From Bacteroidaceae bacterium (lineage in GTDB: Bacteria; Bacteroidota; Bacteroidia; Bacteroidales; Bacteroidaceae), in assembly GCA_017962495.1 (NCBI GenBank), contig JAGCVH010000094.1, positions 45,287-109,286 of the forward strand: DNA of 64,000 nucleotides, given 5' to 3'. Shown here in pieces: positions 1 through 8,573 of this stretch (positions within the stretch are counted from its first letter, which is position 1; each line of letters starts with the position of its first letter). The notes under the pieces were generated by a model that was not told the DNA's origin, ran no database searches, and saw only the letters and a program-made list of their open reading frames with translations. The translations under genes were made by a program, and so were the position numbers.

Positions 1-1195
1 AGTCCTCGGGACTTGCCTCTCCGTGTGCCTCCAATACTTGTTGCACCTCTTCGTAGATGAACCTTCGGTTGCTCCTTGTTATGGTCTTGGCCAAATGCCA
101 ATCGTGTACTTTCGCCTCCTCGTCCATAAGGAATACAACGCTGTAGGTCAGTTTGTCTTCGTCGGGACGCAAGGAGCAAACGTTGTTACACAATTTCTCG
201 GGAAGCATGGGTATTGTACGGTCCACCAGATAGACACTGGTTCCGCGTTTCTGGGCTTCCTTGTCGATGATGCTGCCTTCTGTGACGTAGTACGACACGT
301 CGGCAATGTGTACACCCACCTCCCACATGCGAGTGCTCACCTTTCTGACGCTTAGTGCATCGTCGAAGTCTTTCGCGTCGCGTGGGTCAATGGTGAAGGT
401 CATCACATCACGCATGTCTTCGCGTCGGCGTATTTCCTCTTCGGGGATTTGGTCCGAGATTCTATTGGCGGCCTCTTCCACTTGCTGGGGATAGCGATAG
501 GGTAGGCCGAACTCTGCAAGAATGGCGTGCATCTCCGTCTCGTTCTCGCCCGATGCCCCCAACACCTCCACTACGCGACCGATGGGATTCTTGGCATAGC
601 TGGGCCATTCCACAATCTTCACGATGACCTTGTCGCCGTCCTTTGCTCCACGCAGTTGTTTGCGAGGAATCAGGATGTCGTTGGCAAGCGTGCGGTCTTC
701 GGTAAGTAGGTAGGCCAAGTCGCTGTGTACTTGCAAGCGCCCCACGAACTGGCGGTCGGCACGTTGCAGGATTTCTGTCACCATGCCTTCGCGAACGTGA
801 TTGCGTCTGCGTGCCATCATTGTCACCCTCACGCGGTCACCATCCATCGCATGTTGGGAGTTTCGTTCAGCCACCAGTAAGGGCTGTCCTCCACCGTCAG
901 GTATGAAAGTGTTCTTACCATTGGCTTTGCGGTTGAATATGCCCTCCAGCGTCTGACTTTGCTGTTTCAAGGCATATGTGTAGCGAGGTTTCTCAGTGAT
1001 GAAATCATCCATGAGCATGGCGTCCAACACATCCATGCACAACATCTTTGCCGGATGCGTGCTCAAGTTAAGTGTACGGAAGATTTCCTTCAAAGGAAGA
1101 CTTTCCTGGGCATTCCGCTCGAACAATTGTTCCAGCATAGCCACCATCTGTTTCCTGGTAACGCGCTTTGCGCCTTTTCCTTTACCCTTTGCCAT
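1..1195 (-). CDS. rnr: Ribonuclease R, N-terminal part (cut by window edge)
   Basis: The gene runs off the left edge; 398 codons are visible. The reverse strand from the ATG at 1195 reads MAKGKGKGAKRVTRKQM, a basic start typical of Bacteroidetes RNase R. A winged-helix-like segment follows, then OB/cold-shock-like sequence, then the start of the RNB catalytic domain. The Asp-rich motif IDPRDAKDFDDA around residue 270 holds the metal-binding aspartates of RNase II/R enzymes. The family is a processive 3'-5' exoribonuclease that degrades structured RNA in the cytoplasm. The S1 domain and C-terminus lie outside the window. A TAnnTTTG -7 box reading leftward lies at 1217-1224. The RNB motif makes the family call firm; RNase R rather than RNase II follows from the N-terminal extension. 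Confidence 0.93.
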   Translation of the reverse strand, partial: MAKGKGKGAKRVTRKQMVAMLEQLFERNAQESLPLKEIFRTLNLSTHPAKMLCMDVLDAMLMDDFITEKPRYTYALKQQSQTLEGIFNRKANGKNTFIPDGGGQPLLVAERNSQHAMDGDRVRVTMMARRRNHVREGMVTEILQRADRQFVGRLQVHSDLAYLLTEDRTLANDILIPRKQLRGAKDGDKVIVKIVEWPSYAKNPIGRVVEVLGASGENETEMHAILAEFGLPYRYPQQVEEAANRISDQIPEEEIRRREDMRDVMTFTIDPRDAKDFDDALSVRKVSTRMWEVGVHIADVSYYVTEGSIIDKEAQKRGTSVYLVDRTIPMLPEKLCNNVCSLRPDEDKLTYSVVFLMDEEAKVHDWHLAKTITRSNRRFIYEEVQQVLEAHGEASPED

Positions 1196-1216
1196 AACTT
1201 ATTAGTATTTGTCATG

Positions 1217-1224
1217 CAAATATA
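1217..1224 (-). promoter_or_regulatory. Bacteroidetes -7 box for rnr
   Basis: The minus strand reads TATATTTG, matching the TAnnTTTG consensus, 22 nt upstream of the rnr start. No TTTG was found at the usual 19-21 bp spacing, so support comes from the -7 box and position only. Confidence 0.45.
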
Positions 1225-1246
1225 ATGATTATTGTGAAGATTTTCT

Positions 1247-1254
1247 TATTTTTG
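1247..1254 (+). promoter_or_regulatory. Bacteroidetes -7 box for the epimerase/polysaccharide operon
   Basis: TATTTTTG matches TAnnTTTG and lies 19 nt before the ATG at 1274. It is the only promoter-like box seen ahead of the plus-strand cluster 1274-11363. No well-spaced -33 TTTG is visible. Confidence 0.45.
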
Positions 1255-1273
1255 CAAAAAATTATTATAAATA

Positions 1274-2308
1274 ATGAATAATGAATTAAAAAGTGTCCTG
1301 GTCACAGGAGCCTCTGGTTTCATTGGCAGTTTCATCTGCAGTGAAGGGCTGGAGCGTGGAATGGATGTGTGGGCAGGTATGCGTCGGACCAGTAGCAATC
1401 AGTATCTCAAGGACGAACGACTCAAGTTTGCCGAACTTGATTTGGGCAACTACGACACGCTTTGCCAACAGCTTCGTGCTTATAAGCAGGAGATGGGCGG
1501 TCGAGGATGGGATTACGTGGTTCATGCAGCAGGTGCAACCAAGAGTCTGAAGCGCGAGGGCTTCTTTAAGACAAATACTGAAGGGACGAAAAATCTCGTG
1601 CGCGCTCTCATTGCCGAGGATATGGTGCCCCGTCGTTTTGTCTTTGTTTCATCGCTCAGCATCTTTGGTGCTATCCGTGAAGAACCTTATCCCTATGAGC
1701 CCATTCGCGATACCGATACTCCCCGACCCAATACGGCCTATGGCGAGAGCAAGTGGCAAGCCGAACAGTTCCTTGCGACGGTGAAGGATTTCCCTTATGT
1801 TATCCTTCGCCCGACAGGTGTCTATGGTCCTCGTGAACGCGACTACTACATCATGGCTAAGAGCATCAAGCAACATGTCGATTTCGCTGTCGGCTATCGG
1901 CCACAAGACATCACCTTCGTCTATGTTTCCGATGTCGTTCAGGCTGTCTATAAGGCGATGGATGCTGAGGCTGCTGTCGGTCATGCCTATTTCCTCAGCG
2001 ATGGTCAGGTTTATAATAGCCGCGCTTTCAGCGACCTCCTTCAAAAGGAACTCGGCAATCCTTGGGTCCTCCACATCAAGGCCCCTTTGTGGTTCCTCCG
2101 TCTTGTTTGTGCAGTCAGCGGTACGGTTAATCGTTGGCTTGGCAAACTCACTACACTCAACCTCGATAAGTACCACATCCTCAGCCAGCGCAACTGGCAA
2201 TGCGACATTGAACCTGCCCGTCGTGACTTAGGTTATGAGCCTCAGGTGCTCCTCGACGAAGGTGTGCGTCTCAGTGTTCAGTGGTATAAGCAGGAAGGCT
2301 GGCTTTAA
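1274..2308 (+). CDS. NAD-dependent epimerase/dehydratase (extended SDR)
   Basis: 344 residues. The N-terminus has the Rossmann glycine motif TGASGFIGS (about residues 11-19). The catalytic Tyr-Lys pair is in AYGESK near residue 155, and a PTGVYGP segment follows as in UDP-sugar epimerases. These mark an extended short-chain dehydrogenase/reductase acting on a nucleotide sugar or a related polyol, with NAD(P) bound at the N-terminus. No signal peptide is seen, so it should be cytoplasmic. It is divergent from rnr and lies 23 bp upstream of a secreted lyase on the same strand, so it may share a transcript with the polysaccharide genes. The exact substrate cannot be read from the sequence. Confidence 0.85.
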   Translation: MNNELKSVLVTGASGFIGSFICSEGLERGMDVWAGMRRTSSNQYLKDERLKFAELDLGNYDTLCQQLRAYKQEMGGRGWDYVVHAAGATKSLKREGFFKTNTEGTKNLVRALIAEDMVPRRFVFVSSLSIFGAIREEPYPYEPIRDTDTPRPNTAYGESKWQAEQFLATVKDFPYVILRPTGVYGPRERDYYIMAKSIKQHVDFAVGYRPQDITFVYVSDVVQAVYKAMDAEAAVGHAYFLSDGQVYNSRAFSDLLQKELGNPWVLHIKAPLWFLRLVCAVSGTVNRWLGKLTTLNLDKYHILSQRNWQCDIEPARRDLGYEPQVLLDEGVRLSVQWYKQEGWL

Positions 2309-2331
2309 GAATAATACTTAAAAACGAAATA

Positions 2332-4203
2332 ATGAAAACAAAACTTCTTACCCTCGCGCTGTTGTTTATCAGTATGATGGCAGTCGCCCAAACTACAACC
2401 AATAGTTCAGACCGAGGTTTTATCCACCCGGGAGGCCTACATACTCAAGCCGATTTTGATAGAGTGAAGGCACAGATTGCCGCCAAGAACACAACCATTG
2501 TGAAAGCTTGGAACAAACTGAAGGCGGCCGAGTACGCCCAAAGTAGTGTGCAGACCTATCCCGTTGAGACCATCGTTCGCGGTGGCTCTGGTGAAAACTA
2601 CATCAATGCGGCTCGTGGGGCAACGATGGCTTACCAAAACGCGTTGCGTTGGAAGATTGGTGGCACGGTTGCCAATGCAAGGGCTGCAGTGCGCATCCTC
2701 ATGGCATGGTGCAATACGACAACAGCCATCAGTGGTAACAGCGATCAGTGCCTTGCTGCAGGCCTTTATGGTTATCAGTTCGCACAGGCAGCCGAACTGG
2801 TGCGTGACTATGAGGGCTGGAAACCTGAGGAGTTCGAGCAGTTCCAACAGTGGATGCTCACCTTATGGTATCCTAAAGCCATCGGTTTCCTCCGTGGGCG
2901 CAATGGCACATGGGAGAATAGCGGTAAGTGGTGGCAGGCACCTGGCCATTATTGGTCGAACTGGGGATTGTGTAATGTCCTGTGCGTGATGTCGATAGGA
3001 ATCCTTTGCGACAACGTACAGATATACAACGAAGGAGTTTCCTTTGCCAAATACGATCAGGTGGGAAACTATACAGAACCACCCACGTTGCATGATGCAA
3101 CAGATGCTGAAGGAACAACGGTGAAGGCTATTCACAACGATGGTCTGACGGAGTTCTGGGGAAACCTTATTGTAACCATGGAAGATAGCGAATTAGAGAC
3201 AGGTGCCTATGGTCAGTTGGGACAGATGAACGAAAGTGGGCGCGACACAGGACATTCGTCGCTGGCATTGGGTTTGGCTGTCGATATTGCCAAAGTTGCT
3301 TATAATCAGGGCGACGACCTCTTCGCTTACATGAATCACCGTTTGGCAGCAGGTATCGAATATGTGGCGGCACAGACGCAGAGCGTGGAGGGACTGCCTT
3401 GGACGAACTATCACTATGGTTCCAACGGTTATTATTATTCAGACTCGCGTGCTTGGTTGATGACAGGACCTGCCCTTGGTGCACAGATGCGTCCTTACTG
3501 GGGCACTGTCATAGGACTGTACGAAGGCGTAAAAGGTATCAAGATGCCATTTTCCGAAAAGGCTTATGAGGAGATGGGCATCGACGAGGGCGGTAAGGGC
3601 TCTACCAGTGGCGGTTACGACCATTTGGGCTATTCTGTGCTGATGAACACATACGAACCACAGCTCTGTCCCGCCGATCAGGTGCCAACCGAATTGTCGC
3701 CCCAGATGGAGTATAGCACAACGCTCAACACTACTTTCATCCCCAGTTTTGCGCAGGAGAAGAAGCGCGGACTGGTAAATGGAAAGGTTACCAACCATAA
3801 TGAACTCGGTGCTCTCGTCAACACTTATTCCACTACCAAAAGCACCCTCCTGCCTCAGGGTAAGACTTTGCGCCTGATTCCTCAATTGCCTGACGGAGAG
3901 GAAGATACGGGTTTGTGGCAATGGAATACGGGTGAAACAACCCGAGAGATTACAGTTAATACGGATTGGAGCTACATCTATCGCGTTACCTATACGAACG
4001 CTCGTGGCATTCAAAGCAATCTCGCCTTCTTCATTGCTACGACGGACAAAGGCGTACCCGTAGGAATCAAAAGTCCTACAACCACATCCATTCGGAATAA
4101 GTCGGAAGCCAATGTCTTATTTGACCTAAGTGGGCGTAGGGTAAAGAATACTGCGAGGCACAGCGTAGTTGTGTCGAATGGTAGGAAGATATACACACCT
4201 TGA
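2332..4203 (+). CDS. Secreted alginate/glucuronan-lyase-like protein (PL38-like) with T9SS tail
   Basis: 623 residues with a signal peptide (MKTKLLTLALLFISMMAVAQ). The body, about residues 35-400, resembles the alginate_lyase alpha-barrel superfamily. It starts with HPGGLHTQADFDRVK, carries an NGTWENSGKWWQ segment near residue 189 and a GRDTGHSSLALG motif near residue 299. This layout is like Bacteroides family PL38 enzymes, which cleave polymannuronate or glucuronan by beta-elimination; family and substrate are inferred. A beta-sandwich region follows, and the end (VLFDLSGRRV...NGRKIYT) is a degenerate T9SS sorting signal. The next gene repeats the lyase core in shorter form. A polyuronide lyase fits the GH88 domain downstream, which acts on unsaturated uronates. 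Confidence 0.75.
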   Translation: MKTKLLTLALLFISMMAVAQTTTNSSDRGFIHPGGLHTQADFDRVKAQIAAKNTTIVKAWNKLKAAEYAQSSVQTYPVETIVRGGSGENYINAARGATMAYQNALRWKIGGTVANARAAVRILMAWCNTTTAISGNSDQCLAAGLYGYQFAQAAELVRDYEGWKPEEFEQFQQWMLTLWYPKAIGFLRGRNGTWENSGKWWQAPGHYWSNWGLCNVLCVMSIGILCDNVQIYNEGVSFAKYDQVGNYTEPPTLHDATDAEGTTVKAIHNDGLTEFWGNLIVTMEDSELETGAYGQLGQMNESGRDTGHSSLALGLAVDIAKVAYNQGDDLFAYMNHRLAAGIEYVAAQTQSVEGLPWTNYHYGSNGYYYSDSRAWLMTGPALGAQMRPYWGTVIGLYEGVKGIKMPFSEKAYEEMGIDEGGKGSTSGGYDHLGYSVLMNTYEPQLCPADQVPTELSPQMEYSTTLNTTFIPSFAQEKKRGLVNGKVTNHNELGALVNTYSTTKSTLLPQGKTLRLIPQLPDGEEDTGLWQWNTGETTREITVNTDWSYIYRVTYTNARGIQSNLAFFIATTDKGVPVGIKSPTTTSIRNKSEANVLFDLSGRRVKNTARHSVVVSNGRKIYTP

Positions 4204-4265
4204 TTGTAAGAAAACGAGGATTGTTTGCCCTCATGTCAATAAGTCGAATATAGAATCGCACTTCT

Positions 4266-6644
4266 ATGAAAAGGATACTTATCACAACATTGCTTGTCAC
4301 TATGATGCCTTGGGGCTTCATCGATGCACAGACAGAATATAAGATGGCTGGCCCTTACGAAGTGGTGGCACGTGATGGACAATATGCCCGCACGAAAGGT
4401 GGTAGCGAACGTGACATGAAAGCCGCGTGGGATTTTGCACGAGCCGGAAAGCATGATGAAGCGATTCACATCATCAATGCGTATGCCGAGACGTTGCAGC
4501 GGTTCGATGGTCACGATGCTCCACTATGCCTCATTCAAGGCTATTGGCTTTGTCGCGCAATGATGGAACTCAAATTAAAAATTAAAAGTGAAAAATTAAA
4601 AATTGATAGTAAAGCATGGGAGGCTATGCTTCGGAGGGCGATGCTGCCAGTCATGGATAAGTTTGAGGCCGACAGTCCGTATGCCAACGGCAACTGGGGA
4701 CATATCGTGAACCGTTGCAGGATGGCTGCTGCCATATGTTTGGAGGATAAAGACCTCTATCAACAGGCTATCGACATCTATCTTCACGCCCGCGACAATG
4801 GTTCCCTACCTAATTATGTTAGCGAGACAGGTCAGTGTCAAGAGACGGGACGCGATCAGGCTCATGCCCAGTTGGGACTTGGTGCCATGTGTGAGATTTG
4901 CGAGATGGCTTGGGAACAGGGCGACGACCTATGGGGTGCATTGGACAATCGGCTGATGAAGGGTATAGAATATAGCGCACGCTATAATCTAGGTTATGAT
5001 GTGCCCTTTGAGACATGGACCGACTGCACGGGACTCTATAACAGATGGACGGAACCTGGTGAGATGGGGCGTGGTCGCATACGTAACGTTTATCACTTGG
5101 CATACAACCACTATGTGGGCAGGAAAGGCCTGAAAATGCCATATACCAAGAAGATTAAGGAGTTGGCACAGAAGGCCGAGAAGCGAGGCGAGATTCGACG
5201 GGGGTTGGAAAGCAATGAGTTTACAGCCCCGGGTGTGCAAGAAGGCAAACGACTTCATCAGGTCTTCACCTACCCAGCTCCTAATGGTGCTCCGCTGAAG
5301 CATGACTATGATGTCTATGTTCAGCCGCGAGGAGGTAAGGAGTGGACGAAGGTGGACACCTACATGGCAAAGGTAAATGCTCCAGTGGGTGAAGGCAAGC
5401 ACGCCATTCGTGAAATATCCTATGTATGTTTCGACTTCACGGGCGATGTGTTCGTGCGTGTAGTGAGCAAGAACAAGAAGTTCAAGTCGGCAAGGATTCG
5501 TCCAGACTATCGTGGCACGATAGCTAATATGCAAAACGACTCCACTGTACAGTTCCTGCTATTCCAACCTGAGAACGTGAGTGTGGAATTGGACGGAGAC
5601 ATCACCAACAATCTCCATGTCTTTACCTCCAAACCTCCCGTAAGCAGGGAAGAGGCAGAGCGTGAAGCAAAGCAACAGGGACGAGAGTTTAAGTACTTTG
5701 CTCCTGGCTTCTACGATAGGCAGGACAGCATGCGTGTTCCGTCAAACACCACCATATATCTTGAGGGTGGCTCGTACTTTACGGGCACTTTTGCTATCAA
5801 TGATGCTGAGAACGTGAGCATCCTTGGACGTGGTATAGCCCGTCCTGTTAAAGGTTATGAGGGTTGTCATGTTTATCGTTCAAAGAATGTGCTCGTCGAT
5901 GGTCTTGTGCTGAACACCTGTCCCATAGGTGAGTCACAGAACGTAATTCTACATGATGTTCGCAGTATCTCACATCCCAGTTGGGGCGATGGACTGAATG
6001 TCTTTGGTGGTTGTGAAAACATCTTGTTCGACCGAGTGTTCTGTCGCAACAGCGACGATTGCACCACAGCATACGCCACCCGCAAGGGCTTCAATGGTAG
6101 TGTTCATAACGTCCGCATGACAAACTCTACACTTTGGGCAGACGTGGCTCACCCCATATTTATTGGACTGCACGGTAATCCTGCAGTGGGCGATAGCATT
6201 GTCAACCTATGTTACGAAAACATTGACATCATCTGTCATGCTGAATCCCAAATTGACTACCAAGGATGCCTTGCCATCAACTGTGGCGATAATAATTACG
6301 TGAAAGACGTCACGTTCGATAACATCCGCATCGAACAGATACAACAAGGTTGCATAACGCAGGTAAAGGTGGGATGGAACCAGAAATATTGCACGGCAGC
6401 TGGTGCTGGGGTAGAGAACGTGCTGTTCCGCAATGTCCGTTACTATGGGACACAGCCCAATATATCTATTATTAATGGCTACGATGAGGACCACAAGGTG
6501 AAGAACGTAACATTTGAAGGACTGAAGATAAATGGAAGGACCATTTATGACAACATGCCTGGAAAGCCTGGATGGCATGCGACTTCCGACTATGTGCCTA
6601 TGTTCGTGGGCAACCATGTGGAAAACCTGAATTTCACGAAATAA
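4266..6644 (+). CDS. Fusion of lyase-like alpha-barrel and GH28/GH49-like beta-helix glycosidase
   Basis: 792 residues with a signal peptide ending near IDAQ. Residues about 25-300 are a second alginate-lyase-like domain, paralogous to the upstream gene: compare ETGRDQAHAQLGLG and EQGDDLWGALDNRLMKGIEY here with ESGRDTGHSSLALG and NQGDDLFAYMNHRLAAGIEY there. Residues about 410-790 form a right-handed beta-helix like GH28/GH49 enzymes, with SWGDGLNVF (about 571) and RNSDDC (about 595) placing three acidic residues. The catalytic state of the N-terminal domain is uncertain because it is short. An AT-rich repeat is inserted in frame at 4571-4608 (residues about 102-114, LKLKIKSEKLKID). The stop overlaps the next start (TAATG), indicating translational coupling. 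Confidence 0.72.
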   Translation: MKRILITTLLVTMMPWGFIDAQTEYKMAGPYEVVARDGQYARTKGGSERDMKAAWDFARAGKHDEAIHIINAYAETLQRFDGHDAPLCLIQGYWLCRAMMELKLKIKSEKLKIDSKAWEAMLRRAMLPVMDKFEADSPYANGNWGHIVNRCRMAAAICLEDKDLYQQAIDIYLHARDNGSLPNYVSETGQCQETGRDQAHAQLGLGAMCEICEMAWEQGDDLWGALDNRLMKGIEYSARYNLGYDVPFETWTDCTGLYNRWTEPGEMGRGRIRNVYHLAYNHYVGRKGLKMPYTKKIKELAQKAEKRGEIRRGLESNEFTAPGVQEGKRLHQVFTYPAPNGAPLKHDYDVYVQPRGGKEWTKVDTYMAKVNAPVGEGKHAIREISYVCFDFTGDVFVRVVSKNKKFKSARIRPDYRGTIANMQNDSTVQFLLFQPENVSVELDGDITNNLHVFTSKPPVSREEAEREAKQQGREFKYFAPGFYDRQDSMRVPSNTTIYLEGGSYFTGTFAINDAENVSILGRGIARPVKGYEGCHVYRSKNVLVDGLVLNTCPIGESQNVILHDVRSISHPSWGDGLNVFGGCENILFDRVFCRNSDDCTTAYATRKGFNGSVHNVRMTNSTLWADVAHPIFIGLHGNPAVGDSIVNLCYENIDIICHAESQIDYQGCLAINCGDNNYVKDVTFDNIRIEQIQQGCITQVKVGWNQKYCTAAGAGVENVLFRNVRYYGTQPNISIINGYDEDHKVKNVTFEGLKINGRTIYDNMPGKPGWHATSDYVPMFVGNHVENLNFTK
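4571..4608 (+). repeat. AT-rich interspersed repeat inside a coding region
   Basis: The segment is built from AATTAAAA and AGTGAAAA words. Its 4580-4594 part is identical over 15 nt to the reverse complement of the intergenic repeat at 21495-21509. It adds a Lys-rich in-frame stretch to the host protein, at a place where the paralogous upstream lyase shows no comparable segment. Confidence 0.6.
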
Positions 6645-8557
6645 TGAAAAAGTTCCTCCTTTGCGCCTTTGCTGCTTTCGCGCTTTATGGTTCCGCCCGA
6701 CAATTGTCATCTCCCAATGGCAAGTACGTGGTTTCCATTGACGGCATGACTTACAGCGTGACCTATAATAATAAGACGATTATAGAGAAGGGTCGGCTTG
6801 GTGTGGATATCGACAATCGTCTCTTCGAGTCGGCATTGGCTGTGCCTCGTGGCGAAAATGATAACTGGAGTGGCGATATGGTATTGAAGGGGGAGGAAAG
6901 TCTTTCTGTTGACAACACATGGACACCGTTGTATGGTGAAAATGCGCGAATTCGTGACCACTACAACCAACTCGTACTGCACTATGAGAAGGACTCTAAT
7001 GGTCTGGGTTCCGTATCTGATGGCTATGACAAGCGCAAATTCTATGCGATGGATATCATCGTTCGGGCCTATGACGAAGGCATAGCCTTCCGCTATCATT
7101 TCCCGGAGACAAGTAATGGCCTCTTCTTGCACATCACGAGCGAACAGACCTCGTTTGCCTTCCCCAGTGGTACGACTGCATGGTATGAAGAGTGGGCGCA
7201 AGGGCCATATAGTAGGAGAGAATTAAGGTTGAAGGATGAAGGGTTAAGGATGGAAGGGGAATGGCTTGAGTGTGAACGCCCATTGCTTCTTCAAACTCCC
7301 GATGGTACATACGTTGCTTTACTCGAAGCTGCCATGAAGGATTACGTCCGTGGCAAGTTCAAACTCAAGCAGGACAACGAATTGCAAATCTCGATGTACG
7401 ATTGTGCCGACATCATTTCGCCTTACGACACCCCTTGGCGTGTTGTAATGGTGGGTGAGAAAGCTGTCGATCTCATCAATCATAAAGAGCTCATCCTAAA
7501 TCTGAATAAAGAATCCCTTCCAAGGGAGGATAATTGGAGTTGGGTGTGTCCTGGTAAGGCATTCCGCAGTAGTCGTCTTGACAAGTCCAGCATCATGAAG
7601 AGCATCGATTATTGTGCTGAATTTGGTATAGACTATGTGGAATTGGATGCAGGTTGGTACGGACCTGAAGGAAAGGTGGAAAGTGATGCTACGAGGGTTG
7701 CCGAGACACGTGATTTCACAATGCCGGAGATATGTGCATACGCTAAGAGCAAGGGCGTTGGCGTATGGCTCTATGTCAATCAGCGTGCGCTCTATCGGCA
7801 ACTCGACGAAATCCTTCCTCTTTATAGGCAATGGGGCATCAGTGGCATCAAGTTCGGTTTTGTACAGATTGGCAACCAACATTGGACAAAGTGGTTGCAC
7901 GATGCTGTGGCAAAGTGTGCCGAATATGAGATGATGGTGGACATACATGACGAATATCGTCCCACAGGGCTTAGTCGCACCTGGCCCAATTTACTGACGC
8001 AGGAAGGTATTCGTGGCAACGAGGAAATGCCTGATGCCAATCACAACACATTGCTACCCTTCACGCGTTTCCTGTGCGGACCAGCCGACTACACGCTTTG
8101 CTATTTCAACAATCGTGTGAAGAACACCAAAGGCCACCAACTGGCAATGGCAGCTGTTTACTATAGTCCCCTTCAGTTCCTGTTCTGGTACGACCTGCCT
8201 TTTGTGGACAAGGGTGAAGAGGAACTGCAGTTCTGGAAGGACTGTCCTACGGTTTTCGACGAGAGTATCGCCCTCGACGGACAACCTGGGGAGTATATTA
8301 TTCAGGCGCGTCGTAGCGGCACAGAGTGGTATGTAGGATGTATGACCAATACCGAGGCACGAGTGGTAACCATATCCACCGACTTCCTGCCGAAAGGCAA
8401 GTATGAAGTTGAAATATACAACGATGACCCTACGCTGAACACACGTACAAAAGTCAAAAGTGAAAAGATAAAAGTGAAAAGTCCCGGCAAGCCCATTACC
8501 TTGCAACTTCAGCCCAGTGGTGGCGCAGCCCTTCATCTCAGACCAGTGAAAAAGTAA
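6644..8557 (+). CDS. Glycoside hydrolase family 97 protein
   Basis: 637 residues from the ATG at 6644, which overlaps the previous stop; the frame is open back to 6572, but a signal peptide begins exactly at MKKFLLCAFAAFALYGSA. GH97 features in order: an N-terminal beta-sandwich (LSSPNGKYVVSID), a catalytic barrel with YVELDAGWYGPEG (about 331), IKFGFVQIG (about 400), HDEYRPTG (about 434) and TQEGIRGNEE (about 451), and a C-terminal beta domain. GH97 enzymes act on alpha-glucosides or alpha-galactosides. Retaining members carry an Asp nucleophile in an IKxDF context; here that position is Gly, so an inverting mechanism or another specificity is likelier. A Lys/Ser-rich in-frame repeat lies near the C-terminus (8447-8482). 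Confidence 0.88.
   Translation: MKKFLLCAFAAFALYGSARQLSSPNGKYVVSIDGMTYSVTYNNKTIIEKGRLGVDIDNRLFESALAVPRGENDNWSGDMVLKGEESLSVDNTWTPLYGENARIRDHYNQLVLHYEKDSNGLGSVSDGYDKRKFYAMDIIVRAYDEGIAFRYHFPETSNGLFLHITSEQTSFAFPSGTTAWYEEWAQGPYSRRELRLKDEGLRMEGEWLECERPLLLQTPDGTYVALLEAAMKDYVRGKFKLKQDNELQISMYDCADIISPYDTPWRVVMVGEKAVDLINHKELILNLNKESLPREDNWSWVCPGKAFRSSRLDKSSIMKSIDYCAEFGIDYVELDAGWYGPEGKVESDATRVAETRDFTMPEICAYAKSKGVGVWLYVNQRALYRQLDEILPLYRQWGISGIKFGFVQIGNQHWTKWLHDAVAKCAEYEMMVDIHDEYRPTGLSRTWPNLLTQEGIRGNEEMPDANHNTLLPFTRFLCGPADYTLCYFNNRVKNTKGHQLAMAAVYYSPLQFLFWYDLPFVDKGEEELQFWKDCPTVFDESIALDGQPGEYIIQARRSGTEWYVGCMTNTEARVVTISTDFLPKGKYEVEIYNDDPTLNTRTKVKSEKIKVKSPGKPITLQLQPSGGAALHLRPVKK
8447..8482 (+). repeat. AAAAGTGAAAAG-type repeat inside GH97 gene
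   Basis: Two copies of AAAAGTGAAAAG about 15 nt apart encode KVKSEKIKVKS near the C-terminus of the GH97 protein. The same words occur between genes at 21480-21509 (opposite strand) and in another coding region at 4571-4608. Confidence 0.55.
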
Positions 8558-8573
8558 AATCCCCCGAATAATC

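Noticed and set aside
6572-6643. Longer N-terminus for the GH97 protein
   Set aside because: The extra 24 codons overlap the previous gene and would place non-hydrophobic residues before a clear signal peptide that begins at 6644.
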